Source of the DNA: Oscillospiraceae bacterium
GTDB taxonomy: Bacteria > Bacillota > Clostridia > Oscillospirales > SIG627
Length of the DNA: 64,000 nt
Direction: 5' to 3'
Assembly: GCA_034925865.1 (NCBI GenBank)
Contig: JAYFRN010000012.1
Coordinates: 51,152 to 115,151 of the forward strand
Of the stretch, positions 26,383 to 35,638 are shown piece after piece; within the stretch, counting starts at the first letter, position 1; every line of letters begins with the position of its first letter. The notes beneath the pieces are model-generated. The model worked only from the letters and a program-made list of their open reading frames with translations, did not search any database and was not told the origin of the DNA. The position numbers were made by a program, and so were the translations under genes.

Positions 26383-28020
26383 TTATTCCTTTAAATTTTT
26401 ATCGGCAAGCATTAATATTTCGGAAAGGCATGATATCATATCAGTAGGCAACATAAATCGCTTGCCGAGCTTTTCGGCTGCCCTGTCTCCGCACATACCG
26501 TGAATATATACCCCCGTAACCGCCGAACGGACGAGCCCTGTTCCCTGTGCGGCAAGCCCTGCGATTATTCCGGCCAAAACATCGCCGCTGCCGCCCTTTG
26601 CCATACCATCATTTCCCGTCGGATTAATATAAACATCTCCTCCCGGTGCGGCCGTCACGGTACGGTATCCCTTCAGCACGGCGACGCCGCCGGTCATTTC
26701 AGACAGCCGCCTTGCGGAACCGATTCTGTCGGCGTTTACTTTCTCTGTATCGATGCCTAAAAGTCTTGCTGCCTCCCCTGGATGCGGAGTAATTATTGTT
26801 CTGTCTCCGTGCTTTGTGAAAAAAGCCTTTTTAATGTCCTTGTATTCATCCGCCGATAGAAGGTTTAATGCGTCGGCGTCGAGAATCATGGGAATATTTT
26901 TTTCTGTTTCATCACATAAGTTTGTTATTAAATCTATGATTCCGCCCTTCATGCCAATCCCGCAGCCGCATAATACGGCTGTAAGCTTTGTTTTGATTTT
27001 TATTAAAGCGTCCGAACAGAGCTTTGCTTCACGCTGATTTACGCACATATTCGGAAGTATTATAAAAACTGGCTCGGAAACACGTTGTTTTAAAATGCTT
27101 AAAGTGTACTTGTCTGCGGCGGCGCATACAAGCCCGACGCCTGTTCTGAGAGCTGCGTAGGCGGCCATATAAGAGGCTCCGGGCATATCCGGCGATCCGC
27201 AAAGCGACAGAAGAGTTCCGTATGTGCCTTTGTTTGCGTAAATATTGCGTGTCGGAAGCAGATTGAACGCTTCGTCGTCGACAAGATATGATCTGATGCC
27301 TGAAAGCGAAACCGCTTCGGGTGGAAAATCAAAATCAAGGATAGCTTGTTTTCCTGCATAAAGCATTCCCGGCGTTACCGCAAGACCTGCTTTTTGCAGA
27401 ATAAACGAGCAGGTTTCGTCTGCTTTTACGCAAACCGCGCTGTTTACGTTTTCATCGGCGTTATAATTAATGTCGGTAAGTACGCTTCCATTGTCAGAAG
27501 AAACGCCGGTCGGCACATCGCACGATATTTTTAAAGCATCTGAGGAATTAATATCTGCAATAAGTTCTTTAAGCCGCTCGTCGATATGACGCGAGGTATC
27601 TGTTCCGGTGCCGAGTATGCAATCGACAATGATATCCGCTTCCGCAAGACGTTTGCCTTCCGAAGGTGAATATGCTCGTATTACGCATCCGGCAGCCTTC
27701 GCTTCGGCGGCCGTGATGATCGCGGCGCCAGAGCACGGATCATCAAGCGCAATTACATATGTTTCCGCCTGTCCCGTAAATCCCAGCTCGCGTTTTCTTT
27801 CGCATAGCAATCTTGAAAGCGCATATCCGTCCGCTCCGTTGTTGTATGAACCGCAGACGACAGCTATTTTTTTTGAACCGGTTTTAATAATTCTTTCGGC
27901 GACATATTTATATAATGCTTCCGCCGCGCGTTTTACAAGCTCTGTTTCTTTAAGTCCGCCAAGCTTCATTGCCATTGCGTCCGCTGCTTTTACCGAGGCG
28001 GAGTCAAACAGCTTTTTCAC
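26383..28020 (-). CDS. nnrD: Bifunctional NAD(P)HX epimerase / ADP(ATP)-dependent dehydratase
   Basis: 545 residues, the fused YjeF form. The N-terminal half is the Rossmann-like epimerase (VVCGSYNNGADGYALSRLL; GTGTDTSRHIDERLKELI; CDVPTGVSSDNG). The C-terminal half is the ribokinase-like dehydratase (GSPDMPGASYMAAYAALRTGVGLV; ILDADALNLL; ITPHPGEAARLLG; PTGNDGMAKGGSGDVLAGIIAGL). Together they repair the damaged hydrated cofactors NADHX and NADPHX. The start is GTG, with GGAAGGGATG upstream. The gene stands divergent from dapF. Confidence 0.95.
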   Translation of the reverse strand: MKKLFDSASVKAADAMAMKLGGLKETELVKRAAEALYKYVAERIIKTGSKKIAVVCGSYNNGADGYALSRLLCERKRELGFTGQAETYVIALDDPCSGAAIITAAEAKAAGCVIRAYSPSEGKRLAEADIIVDCILGTGTDTSRHIDERLKELIADINSSDALKISCDVPTGVSSDNGSVLTDINYNADENVNSAVCVKADETCSFILQKAGLAVTPGMLYAGKQAILDFDFPPEAVSLSGIRSYLVDDEAFNLLPTRNIYANKGTYGTLLSLCGSPDMPGASYMAAYAALRTGVGLVCAAADKYTLSILKQRVSEPVFIILPNMCVNQREAKLCSDALIKIKTKLTAVLCGCGIGMKGGIIDLITNLCDETEKNIPMILDADALNLLSADEYKDIKKAFFTKHGDRTIITPHPGEAARLLGIDTEKVNADRIGSARRLSEMTGGVAVLKGYRTVTAAPGGDVYINPTGNDGMAKGGSGDVLAGIIAGLAAQGTGLVRSAVTGVYIHGMCGDRAAEKLGKRFMLPTDMISCLSEILMLADKNLKE

Positions 28021-28138
28021 TTATGCATACATCCCTTCCATTATTATTGAGAGTACGAGGGTCCCAAAAAGCTCGTTCAAACAAGCCAAAATGAGTTAAA
28101 GGGTATTTTAATTGCTTTTTTCCAAAGAGCTTTAAGTC

Positions 28139-28167
28139 TTGCATTCCTGTTTGGTTTGTATTATAAT
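28139..28167 (+). promoter_or_regulatory. Sigma-A-type promoter of dapF
   Basis: TTGCAT (28139-28144), a 17-base spacer and a perfect TATAAT (28162-28167) lie about 60 bases before the dapF start, in the divergent gap with the NAD(P)HX repair gene. Confidence 0.7.
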
Positions 28168-28226
28168 AAACAATGAAGCAGTATTTATACCTGTATCCAT
28201 ATTAACACAACGAGGCGAAAAAATCA

Positions 28227-29114
28227 ATGCTAAGACAGTTTTTTAAACTACATGGGGCCGGAAACGATTACATATATTTTGATTGCTTAGGCAGGCTCGG
28301 CAGCGTTGATGCAGAGCCGGATCCGTTATTGACATCGGTTGACATCAATTCTCTTGCGCAACGTCTCAGTGACCGCCATTTTTCCATCGGAGGCGACGGA
28401 ATAATTCTCATATGCCCGTCGGAAATTGCCGATGCTCGTATGAGGATGTTCAACTCTGACGGAAGTGAAGGCGAAATGTGCGGCAACGCGATCCGCTGCG
28501 TTGGAAAACTCGTCTATGAAAAGCTTCTGCGAGAAACAGGTTTAAAAAAGCCGATTCTCACGATAGAAACAAAAGCTGGCGTAAAACGCCTGATGCTGGA
28601 TATAAAAGGTTCTTTGGTAATCGGAGCTGTTGTGGGTATGGGAAAGGCGGATTTTACTCCGTCTGCCATTTCCGCGCTTTCGTCTGCTCCTATAATCGAT
28701 TCGCCCATTGATGCGGCCGGCCGCTCATGGCGTGTGACTGCGCTTTCAATGGGAAATCCGCATTGCGTTGTATTTGTCAGCGACATAGAATCATTGGATT
28801 TACCCGTAATAGGGCCAAAATTTGAAAATATGCCGTTGTTCCCTCAAAAAATCAATACTGAATTTGCCCGCATTGTTTCTCCGTATGAAATAGAAATGCG
28901 TGTTTGGGAACGCGGCAGCGGCGAGACCCTTGCCTGCGGAACCGGAGCCTCCGCAACCGCGGCGGCCGCTGTAAAACTCGGATTTTGTGCGCATAACTTC
29001 CCCATAGCAATTAAGCTCAAAGGAGGCACTCTTTTTATTACGGTTAAAGATGATTTTGACATAATAATGAAGGGGCCGTGCGAATCCGCATTTTACGGAT
29101 TCGTTGAAATTTAA
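28227..29114 (+). CDS. dapF: Diaminopimelate epimerase
   Basis: 295 residues. Interconverts LL- and meso-diaminopimelate for lysine and peptidoglycan. It starts with KLHGAGNDYIYFD. The two catalytic cysteines sit in EMCGNAIRCVGK (~residue 88) and ETLACGTGASATAAAA (~235), and the substrate-binding stretch SMGNPHCVVFV is present. The gene is followed 24 bases on by alr, a wall-precursor neighbour, and preceded by a good promoter. Confidence 0.97.
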   Translation: MLRQFFKLHGAGNDYIYFDCLGRLGSVDAEPDPLLTSVDINSLAQRLSDRHFSIGGDGIILICPSEIADARMRMFNSDGSEGEMCGNAIRCVGKLVYEKLLRETGLKKPILTIETKAGVKRLMLDIKGSLVIGAVVGMGKADFTPSAISALSSAPIIDSPIDAAGRSWRVTALSMGNPHCVVFVSDIESLDLPVIGPKFENMPLFPQKINTEFARIVSPYEIEMRVWERGSGETLACGTGASATAAAAVKLGFCAHNFPIAIKLKGGTLFITVKDDFDIIMKGPCESAFYGFVEI

Positions 29115-29138
29115 AAGTATAATCAGAAAGGCATTCGC

Positions 29139-30323
29139 TTGAAGCTTTCAGAAAACATTTCTGATCTGCGCAATTTCGCGCAGATCGATCTCGGCGCACT
29201 AATACATAACTATAAATTAATCCGGTCGTTTCTTCCTGATGCGGCTTCCGGGATATGCGCGGTCGTAAAAGCCGACGCGTACGGTCACGGAGCCGCCGAA
29301 TGTGCTCGTGCGCTTGAGCCATATGTCGATTATTTTGCCTGCGCCGACTTCTATGAAGCCGCGGCTTTGCGCGAAAACGGAATATATTCGCCGATTCTTC
29401 TTCTCGGAGTAACCCCCGTTTCCCATGCTCGCGCCATGGCGACGCTCGGTATTACCCAGACCGTTCCTTCGCTTGAATACGCCAGAGAGCTTTCGGAGGC
29501 TCTTTCCCAGGAAGATATTTTAAAGGTTCATCTTAAGCTCGACACCGGAATGTCCCGGCTTGGTTTTTTACCTTCTGCAGAAAATTTTATCTCGCTCGTC
29601 AGCAGCGCCGTTTCATTAAAAAACCTTGATTTTGAAGGCGTTTTCACGCATCTCGCGGATGCCGACGATCTTTTCAGTGAATTCACAGGTGTTCAGCTGT
29701 CAATGTTTTATTCCGCGCTTTCTTCTCTCTGGAAGGCCGGGATCAAATTCAAATACCGCCATTTTGCGAACAGCGCCGCCTGCTGCCGTCATTTATCGGA
29801 GATGTATGAACATAATTTCCCCGGGGCTTCATACGGCTCTCTGCTTTTCAGACCCGGTATAATGCTTTACGGTTCGTATCCTTCCGCCGATATAAAAGCG
29901 CTTGTGGAACGCGCGGACTGCTCGCTCAAGCCGGTAATGAGCTTGTGCGCGAGAGTTGTGAGGATACATGAAATAAAATCCGGAGAATCTGTCGGATACA
30001 ACAGGACATTCTGCGCGCGGCGTGATTCAAGGATAGCGGTGATCGCCGCGGGATATGCCGATGGGATTCCCCGCGCCTTTTCAAACCGCGTATCGCTCAT
30101 TTCACCTGAATGCCGCGTAACAGGAAACGTCTGCATGGATATGCTTTTTCTTGACATCACCGATATGAAATCTCCTCCGAATGAAGGCGATTTTGTGACG
30201 CTGTTCGGCCCGGGCTCGGATATTTCCGCCGACAGGCTCAGTTATGAATGCGGTACTATTTCATACGAGCTTTTCTGCCGTGTGTCCGCCAGAGTCAAGC
30301 GAATATATACGCCAGCGACCTGA
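29139..30323 (+). CDS. alr: Alanine racemase
   Basis: 394 residues from a TTG start with AGAAAGG seven bases upstream. The PLP lysine is Lys44 in VVKADAYGHGA; the catalytic tyrosine lies in SVGYNRTF (~287), and MDMLFLDIT holds the other PLP-domain motif. It provides D-alanine for peptidoglycan. It is coupled with dapF in a likely two-gene wall-precursor operon; the acyltransferase gene downstream is separated by a MITE-like element. Confidence 0.96.
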   Translation: MKLSENISDLRNFAQIDLGALIHNYKLIRSFLPDAASGICAVVKADAYGHGAAECARALEPYVDYFACADFYEAAALRENGIYSPILLLGVTPVSHARAMATLGITQTVPSLEYARELSEALSQEDILKVHLKLDTGMSRLGFLPSAENFISLVSSAVSLKNLDFEGVFTHLADADDLFSEFTGVQLSMFYSALSSLWKAGIKFKYRHFANSAACCRHLSEMYEHNFPGASYGSLLFRPGIMLYGSYPSADIKALVERADCSLKPVMSLCARVVRIHEIKSGESVGYNRTFCARRDSRIAVIAAGYADGIPRAFSNRVSLISPECRVTGNVCMDMLFLDITDMKSPPNEGDFVTLFGPGSDISADRLSYECGTISYELFCRVSARVKRIYTPAT

Positions 30324-30334
30324 ATAATAATATT

Positions 30335-30424
30335 TTATTAACTCTTCAATTAAATATTTACCGCTAAAAGAGAGAAAAGGCTCTTGTATAGACTTTTCTC
30401 TCTTATAAAACAAGATCACTTTAA
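30335..30424 (-). repeat. MITE-like palindromic element, copy 5 (inverted orientation)
   Basis: Read on the minus strand this matches the other copies: CTTGTTTTATAAGAGAGAAA, a 13-base loop, CCTTTTCTCTCTTTTAGCGG, then the end GAGTTAATAA. The outer end nearest the acyltransferase gene has diverged, and the element stops at that gene's start, supplying part of its leader. An internal stem here could also terminate the dapF-alr transcript. Confidence 0.82.
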
Positions 30425-30435
30425 TGGAGCATAAC

Positions 30436-31083
30436 ATGAAAAAAGAGCTTGTCATCTTTGGAGCCGGCGGCTTTGGCAGAGAAATGATGTGGCAGATCGG
30501 GCGCTGTCCGGAGCTTGCCGTCAAATATGATATTCTCGGTTTCACTGACGATGCCGCAAGTTTATACGGCAAAATCGTGGACGGCTTTCCCGTTATAGGA
30601 ACTCGGGAAACACTTGCCTCTTTTGACCGTCCTGTTGATGTTTTTATCTGTATTGCGAATCCTGCCGCAAGGCGTGAAATCTTCGCTTATCTCTCCGAAA
30701 ATCCTCTTATCTCGTTTCCTCCTTTTGTCGCCGACAACGCCGTTGTTGCCGAGCCCGCTCTCCTGGGGAGGGGTGCGATAATTTGCGTTTCCTGCGTCCT
30801 GACGGTAAACGTAACAATAGGCGAATTCGCCATAATTGACTGCCATTCCGTCATTGGGCATGACTCTGTCATAGGCGATTATTCAACGGTCTATCCGTCC
30901 GCGAGTATCGCCGGTCATGTTACGGTCGGCTTATCCTGTGAAATCGGCACCGGAGCCTGTATAATCCAAGGAATAACCGTGGGAAAGCGTGTGATCCTCG
31001 GCGCAGGAGCTGTTGCTATTTCGGATATACCGCCCGAATGCACCGCGGTTGGTGTCCCGGCAAAGCCGGTAAAATTCAGATAA
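30436..31083 (+). CDS. Sugar O-acyltransferase, left-handed beta-helix (NeuD/PglD type)
   Basis: 215 residues from ATG 30436, which has GGAG six bases upstream; another in-frame ATG 12 bases earlier is possible. The N-terminal Rossmann-like part reads LVIFGAGGFGREM, typical for the NeuD/PglD subgroup. The hexapeptide repeats follow (AVVAEPALLGRGAIICVSCVL-type turns, IDCHSVIGHDSVIGDYSTV, GKRVILGAGAVAI), ending AVGVPAKPV. The catalytic His is probably in CHSVIGHD. It would acetylate an amino sugar such as a nonulosonate or bacillosamine, or a wall sugar. No pathway partner is adjacent, so the substrate is unknown. Confidence 0.88.
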   Translation: MKKELVIFGAGGFGREMMWQIGRCPELAVKYDILGFTDDAASLYGKIVDGFPVIGTRETLASFDRPVDVFICIANPAARREIFAYLSENPLISFPPFVADNAVVAEPALLGRGAIICVSCVLTVNVTIGEFAIIDCHSVIGHDSVIGDYSTVYPSASIAGHVTVGLSCEIGTGACIIQGITVGKRVILGAGAVAISDIPPECTAVGVPAKPVKFR

Positions 31084-31178
31084 AGCAAGATAAATACGCT
31101 GTTTATTTTTAAACAGTTCAGTTTTAATTTTAATTTTAATTTAAATTTTCAATCAGGCAGCTAAATTATAAATAAAAA

Positions 31179-31211
31179 ACCGGAACAGGCATTGCTTTTG
31201 TCTGTTCCGGT
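31179..31211. terminator. Intrinsic terminator between convergent genes
   Basis: A ten-bp stem ACCGGAACAG / CTGTTCCGGT with a 13-base loop is followed by TATTGTTTTT on the plus strand and preceded by an A-run, so it can end transcripts in both directions. It lies between the acyltransferase and phosphoesterase genes. The rest of this gap is an AT-rich run of TTTTAA repeats. Confidence 0.85.
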
Positions 31212-31244
31212 ATTGTTTTTAAAAATAGGAGAGCTCAAGCAAAC

Positions 31245-32528
31245 TCAGTTTTTTATTTCCTCCTGCTGCAGAAGTTCGGATGCTCCGTTTCCCGAATATT
31301 TATACAGACAGACCTTGACTGCGCCGGAAGTGTCGCTTGAAGGAGTTATAATTATGTATGTGTTCAGTTGATAATCCGGTGCGTTATCTCTCCATGAACC
31401 GCTGTTGGCGTATATTACTTTTTTTCCGGCAAAATTTTCTGAAGCGACAAGCTTTGCGGCATGAGTATGGCTGAATACAACAATTCGTACAGAAGCATTG
31501 CAATCAAAATACTCTTTTTGAGCTAAAGAGTCGGTGAAATCGTTTGAACCTGCTTTCATAATTGCGGTAGCTGTATCAATCGGGACGGCTACATTATTAA
31601 GCGTCTGTCTTTCGGCCCAGCTTTCTACTATGCCATTGTATAGATTGACGCTGATTTTTCCGTCATCGCCCTGATAAGGAATAAGATCATTGATCGAATA
31701 AGCATTAGTATAACCGTTAATATTTGTTTTTATCGCATAATCGGTTATACTTTCAGATAATGGCAGCTGAGATAGTATAGCCGCCAATCCCATATTGTAA
31801 TAATAATAACCGGTATATGTTTCGTCCGCGGTGTTCTGCGGGATAACGGGAACACTGTTTGCCGGTCCTGATACTTTTTCAATAGCTGACGATACCGCGA
31901 TTCTGGAGAGGAAGAAACCGCTTGGAAGTATCGAGGAGTCGTTTCCGGTGATATTCCGGTTTGAAATAGGATCCGGGGCGCAGATGAAATTGTATCTGTG
32001 TCCGTGCTCTATTGCTACTTCACCGTCCATTGCTGTGTATGTACCGAGGCCTTCGGCGTCCCGCGCTTGATTGATTCCCGGGAATATACGTTCGGCCTCT
32101 TCTTTGCTGAATGTCATATCATGATTTCCGGGTATATAAGTTACTTTAATGTCGCCGTCATTGATGATAGAGTTTATCGTGTCAATTATTTCCCGGTTGT
32201 TTTCAACGATTTTATCATTAAAGTCCGATAAAGAGGTTATAACATAATCCATCGGGATAACCCACTCATCTATCAGATCTCCGTTAATTACAAGTTCGGA
32301 AACTGACTTGGATTGCTTAATCATCGACAGGAAGCTTACTATGTTTTGCTTGTCATAATCTGTTCTCGAATATGAATCATCCACATAAAGATGCAAATCG
32401 CTAATTACAACGATCTCGGTTCTGTTGGTTGCTTCTTTCGCAGCTTCGCAGCTTGAAAAGCAGGGAAGAAGTATCAGCGCAATCAAGCATATTGCGATAA
32501 ATATATGTTTGTTAAAATGCTTGTTCAT
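31245..32528 (-). CDS. Lipoprotein of the calcineurin-like metallophosphoesterase family
   Basis: 427 residues. The signal peptide ends in a lipobox (LPCFSSC), so the enzyme is lipid-anchored and extracytoplasmic. The metal-binding motifs of the family are in order: ISDLHLY (~residue 42), INGDLIDEW (~83), PGNHDM (~136), EHGHRYN (~174) and FSHTHA (~355). Substrates could be phosphodiesters, nucleotides or UDP-sugar-type compounds; the sequence does not say. It sits 68 bases downstream of the polysaccharide deacetylase on the same strand, consistent with an envelope function. Confidence 0.88.
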   Translation of the reverse strand: MNKHFNKHIFIAICLIALILLPCFSSCEAAKEATNRTEIVVISDLHLYVDDSYSRTDYDKQNIVSFLSMIKQSKSVSELVINGDLIDEWVIPMDYVITSLSDFNDKIVENNREIIDTINSIINDGDIKVTYIPGNHDMTFSKEEAERIFPGINQARDAEGLGTYTAMDGEVAIEHGHRYNFICAPDPISNRNITGNDSSILPSGFFLSRIAVSSAIEKVSGPANSVPVIPQNTADETYTGYYYYNMGLAAILSQLPLSESITDYAIKTNINGYTNAYSINDLIPYQGDDGKISVNLYNGIVESWAERQTLNNVAVPIDTATAIMKAGSNDFTDSLAQKEYFDCNASVRIVVFSHTHAAKLVASENFAGKKVIYANSGSWRDNAPDYQLNTYIIITPSSDTSGAVKVCLYKYSGNGASELLQQEEIKN

Positions 32529-32596
32529 TTATATAAATTCCGTTTCTTAATAATTTTTAACACAAATATCCAAAGCTTTCGCAGCTAAGAGCATTG

Positions 32597-33352
32597 TTAT
32601 TTATTTCCCAGTATTCTTTTAAAATCGTCAATATCCATATCCCTGACTACATATGAGCGCGGGAAAGCGAAAACATCAAGCTTATAACCGCTTTCGTCAG
32701 AGGGAGGCTCGGTCGTGAACGCGGCGGTGTAATAACGTGCGGCGGCAGCTTTGACTGAGTCGTCATATGCTCCGTATGGATAGCATAACGCGGTGACTGG
32801 CATGCAGGTGATCGATTCGATTAGTTCTTTTGATTCGGAAAGCTCATATTCAAGCTTTTCCCGAGACAGCCCCACAAGCGAGCTGTGCGTCAAACCGTGG
32901 CTTTGAATACTGACGAGCCCACTGGAGGACATTTCATAAAGCTGCGCGTCAGTGAGGTGACGCTCGGTTCCGATCGTTTTAGGAACAACAAAAATTGTCG
33001 CCTTGATATTGTATTTTTTTAAAAGCGGAAAGGCGTTTGTGTAGTTGTCCTCATATCCGTCGTCAAAGGTTATGCAGACAGGTTTTACCGAAGAACGAGA
33101 AAATTTTCCGCTTGTAAGCTCGGACGCGAAAACTGTTTCGGCGCCGGATTCTGAAATATACTTAAGCTGAGCTTCAAAATCCGCAGGCTTCACAAAAAGA
33201 TAGTGATATTCGGTATACGGCTCGTCGAGTATCAGGTGATATGTAAGAACAGAGGCGGAAGAATAATTATACCCTGTGCCGCATGAGGTATGAAAAACCA
33301 TTATTAAAGCGGCAAGCATTGCTATTAAATAAAGCTTTTTTGTTTTTTTCAT
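32597..33352 (-). CDS. Polysaccharide deacetylase (NodB/CE4) lipoprotein
   Basis: About 251 residues from ATG 33352; a GTG 12 bases further upstream is in frame, and neither has a clear binding site. The signal sequence ends at a lipobox-like FHTSC. CE4 motifs are ITFDDGYEDN (metal and catalytic Asp), IQSHGLTHSSL (metal His pair) and ALCYPYGAYDD. The enzyme would remove N-acetyl groups from an exported or wall polysaccharide. It is followed by the phosphoesterase gene and stands apart from the M56/BlaI pair by 150 bases. Confidence 0.9.
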   Translation of the reverse strand: MKKTKKLYLIAMLAALIMVFHTSCGTGYNYSSASVLTYHLILDEPYTEYHYLFVKPADFEAQLKYISESGAETVFASELTSGKFSRSSVKPVCITFDDGYEDNYTNAFPLLKKYNIKATIFVVPKTIGTERHLTDAQLYEMSSSGLVSIQSHGLTHSSLVGLSREKLEYELSESKELIESITCMPVTALCYPYGAYDDSVKAAAARYYTAAFTTEPPSDESGYKLDVFAFPRSYVVRDMDIDDFKRILGNK

Positions 33353-33502
33353 TTGTATGGACACAGGTTACGGTAGCTTTATAAGCTCCGCAAACAGTGA
33401 TTTAAAGAATTATGTATTAATTAAATTTTTTCCTGTTCTTTATTATTAACGCGGATATTAAATATTACTGCAATTTTTAAATGCATTTTAATAGTTACCG
33501 CA

Positions 33503-34642
33503 TTAATCAGTATCCTGACGGCCGTTTTTATCTGTGATTCCGTGCGAAACAGAGTGTGCTTCTGCTTCTGAGCTGTATATGGAGAATGCGGGAATAAAAT
33601 ATCCGGGCAGACATACGTAATCAACATCGGCAATATCATAGGAGTATGTGTCAGGCAAAGCCTCAGACAGCTGTGCGGGCTCATTAACCTCCGATAACTT
33701 ATATGAAAATATCATTCCCGCGGACATGGTAAACATAATTGCGACTACAATGATCCATGTGCCCTGTTTTTTACGTGATTTTTGAGAAACAATCAGCTCA
33801 ATGCGTTCCCTTAAGGCGCGTTGCGCGCTGGAAAGCGCGGTAACAAGCTTGTCGGTATGCGTAGAGATCTGTCTCATCGCTTCAAGTATACTGCGTCCGT
33901 ATTCGACCTTTTGCAGAGGAGATAAATCAATTGTCACCGCTTCGTCACATGAAAGCTCAGCGAGCCGCTCCAGCCGCTTAATCATCAGCGAGACGAAGGG
34001 ATTGAACCAATGCAGAGAAAAAGAAACGGCGCAGATAAGCTTTACCAGCGTGTCTTTTCTTTTGTAATGCGTAAGCTCATGAAAAATCACGGCTTCTTCG
34101 GCATCATCGGGAAGGATTATAAATTGCGATATAAAACCGCACAGCATCGGTACGAAAACGCCTGGGCAACTGTAAAAAGCAGGCTCACGCACGATCCCGG
34201 CTTTACGGCACAAAAGACTGAGCTTTTCCCTCCGCTCGTCTTCTATCGGCAAACGGTTTTTCTTTATATAAAAGAAAAAATGAAGATAAGGAATCACTAA
34301 AAGGAGAAAGTGAAGCAGTGCGCCCGCGGCCCAGACAACAGAGATGATATAAAGCGTTTTTTCGACATCCGACGAGAATACCGTGACATTGTCGGCGGCT
34401 GTACCGATGAAAGCTCCTGCCTCTGAAGACGACATTACCGGAATATTGATTTTAAAAATAGTCGGCAAAATCGGAAAGACCTTGACAGGAACGGCAAGTC
34501 TCAGCGAGAGCAAGGTGAGGGCTATGTATTTGCAGCTCTGGGTATAACGATTTCCGAACAAGATGTTCGCTGCGGCGAAAAGCACGATTAAAAGAGTCAC
34601 GGAGCAGGAAACAGATAGTATTTCCAAAAATATTTTAATCAT
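33503..34642 (-). CDS. BlaR1-like M56 family membrane metallopeptidase
   Basis: 379 residues. Three N-terminal membrane helices are followed by the zinc motif HELTHYKRKD (~residue 190) with the downstream SCDEAV glutamate, then a fourth helix near 300 and a short extracellular tail of ~60 residues. BlaR1/MecR1 proteins sense beta-lactams through a large penicillin-binding sensor domain; here that domain is missing and the tail is too short, so the signal sensed is unknown. It lies directly downstream of the BlaI-type repressor it would be expected to inactivate. The start follows AAAGGA. Confidence 0.9.
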   Translation of the reverse strand: MIKIFLEILSVSCSVTLLIVLFAAANILFGNRYTQSCKYIALTLLSLRLAVPVKVFPILPTIFKINIPVMSSSEAGAFIGTAADNVTVFSSDVEKTLYIISVVWAAGALLHFLLLVIPYLHFFFYIKKNRLPIEDERREKLSLLCRKAGIVREPAFYSCPGVFVPMLCGFISQFIILPDDAEEAVIFHELTHYKRKDTLVKLICAVSFSLHWFNPFVSLMIKRLERLAELSCDEAVTIDLSPLQKVEYGRSILEAMRQISTHTDKLVTALSSAQRALRERIELIVSQKSRKKQGTWIIVVAIMFTMSAGMIFSYKLSEVNEPAQLSEALPDTYSYDIADVDYVCLPGYFIPAFSIYSSEAEAHSVSHGITDKNGRQDTD

Positions 34643-34675
34643 TTAGACGACTGTCCTTTCCTGTTTTGATGGCAA

Positions 34676-35122
34676 TTACTTATGGTTATCTTTTTCGGAT
34701 TTTGCCGAAGCATTTTTTTCGAGCCTTTTCTGAGCTTTATCAAGTATAGAGGAAAGCTCGGAAATGTCCTTTTCGGTAATGCTTTCGTCTCCGATGAGCG
34801 ACGCGACAAGGCGTTTTCTGGAACCGTGATATATCTTGTCGAGAAAATTCACGGTTTCGGCGGCGCGGTATTCTTCCTCGCTGACAAGCGTGTAGAAAGC
34901 CTTGTATATAAGAGTAGAGCCGTGATATTCTGTTTTGATAAAGCCTCTTGAATCAAGTCGCGCAAGCAAAGTGTGAAGCGTGGCTTTGGTAACCGGATGA
35001 GATTTGCTCATCTCGACATATATCTGTGAGATTCTGGCGGGACTTTCAAGACGCCAAATAATCATCATTATATCAAGCTCTGCTTCAGGAAGCCGCTGTA
35101 TGACACCGCTTTTTGTTTTCAT
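34676..35122 (-). CDS. BlaI/MecI/CopY family transcriptional repressor
   Basis: 148 residues. The winged-helix domain reads LPEAELDIMMIIWRLESPA followed by VTKATLHTLLARLDSRGFIKTE, typical of the family, and the C-terminal half carries the dimerisation helices. Family members repress their own operon until cleaved after the M56 partner is activated. A strong promoter lies at 35168-35196. I did not see the classic TACAnATGTA operator; AT-rich inverted sequence near 35140-35165 is a weak candidate. Confidence 0.92.
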   Translation of the reverse strand: MKTKSGVIQRLPEAELDIMMIIWRLESPARISQIYVEMSKSHPVTKATLHTLLARLDSRGFIKTEYHGSTLIYKAFYTLVSEEEYRAAETVNFLDKIYHGSRKRLVASLIGDESITEKDISELSSILDKAQKRLEKNASAKSEKDNHK

Positions 35123-35167
35123 GGCTGTTCCTTTCGTATATATTTATAACAATATTTATTTTATACC

Positions 35168-35196
35168 ATTCTATCATTATCATAAATATATGTCAA
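35168..35196 (-). promoter_or_regulatory. Sigma-A-type promoter of the BlaI/M56 operon
   Basis: Minus-strand TTGACA (35196-35191), 17-base spacer, TAGAAT (35173-35168), about 45 bases upstream of the repressor start, with AAAGGAA as its binding site. Confidence 0.75.
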
Positions 35197-35222
35197 TAAC
35201 AAACAGAAAATAATTTACATTT

Positions 35223-35597
35223 TTAAAGATTATTCTTAAAAGCGTTGCAAAGGTATACAGCCGCGGAAGCCAGTATCATCGCAAGCCCTGCCCAAAGAAA
35301 TATAACTGCGTAAGGCGAGTCCGTCCCGGCTATTTCGAATATTCCGAACAGCATGCTCCATAGGGTAATACTGGCGATGCCGGAGTTGAAAAGATTGAAC
35401 GATAACCTCGGAGAACGGGGAGCGCGCAGAACCGCCGATATTAAAAAATACACTGCGGCAGCGAGAGTATACGAGAACATATACGTCATATAAACCGAAC
35501 TGACGTTATGGGAAAACCGTGAATATATAAGATTAAATATTACGCAGAACACGGATAAAGAGGCGTGGACTAAAGAGGCTTTGAAATTTCTGTTCAT
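35223..35597 (-). CDS. Small four-helix membrane protein
   Basis: 124 residues with four hydrophobic segments (about 8-24, 30-55, 70-90 and 97-117) and almost no soluble part. I do not recognise a family. The binding site TGAGGA precedes the ATG. It lies 41 bases downstream of the YfhO-like gene and upstream of the BlaI/M56 promoter, so it probably belongs to the YfhO transcript. Confidence 0.7.
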   Translation of the reverse strand: MNRNFKASLVHASLSVFCVIFNLIYSRFSHNVSSVYMTYMFSYTLAAAVYFLISAVLRAPRSPRLSFNLFNSGIASITLWSMLFGIFEIAGTDSPYAVIFLWAGLAMILASAAVYLCNAFKNNL

Positions 35598-35638
35598 TGT
35601 GAAAATCCTCAGATACTTGATAACTTATTTGGAAACAA

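Noticed and set aside
28055-28100. Decayed copy of the hairpin element near the dapF promoter
   Set aside because: Only about 15 bases (AAAAAGCTCGTT region) resemble the element and no hairpin remains; too little to annotate.
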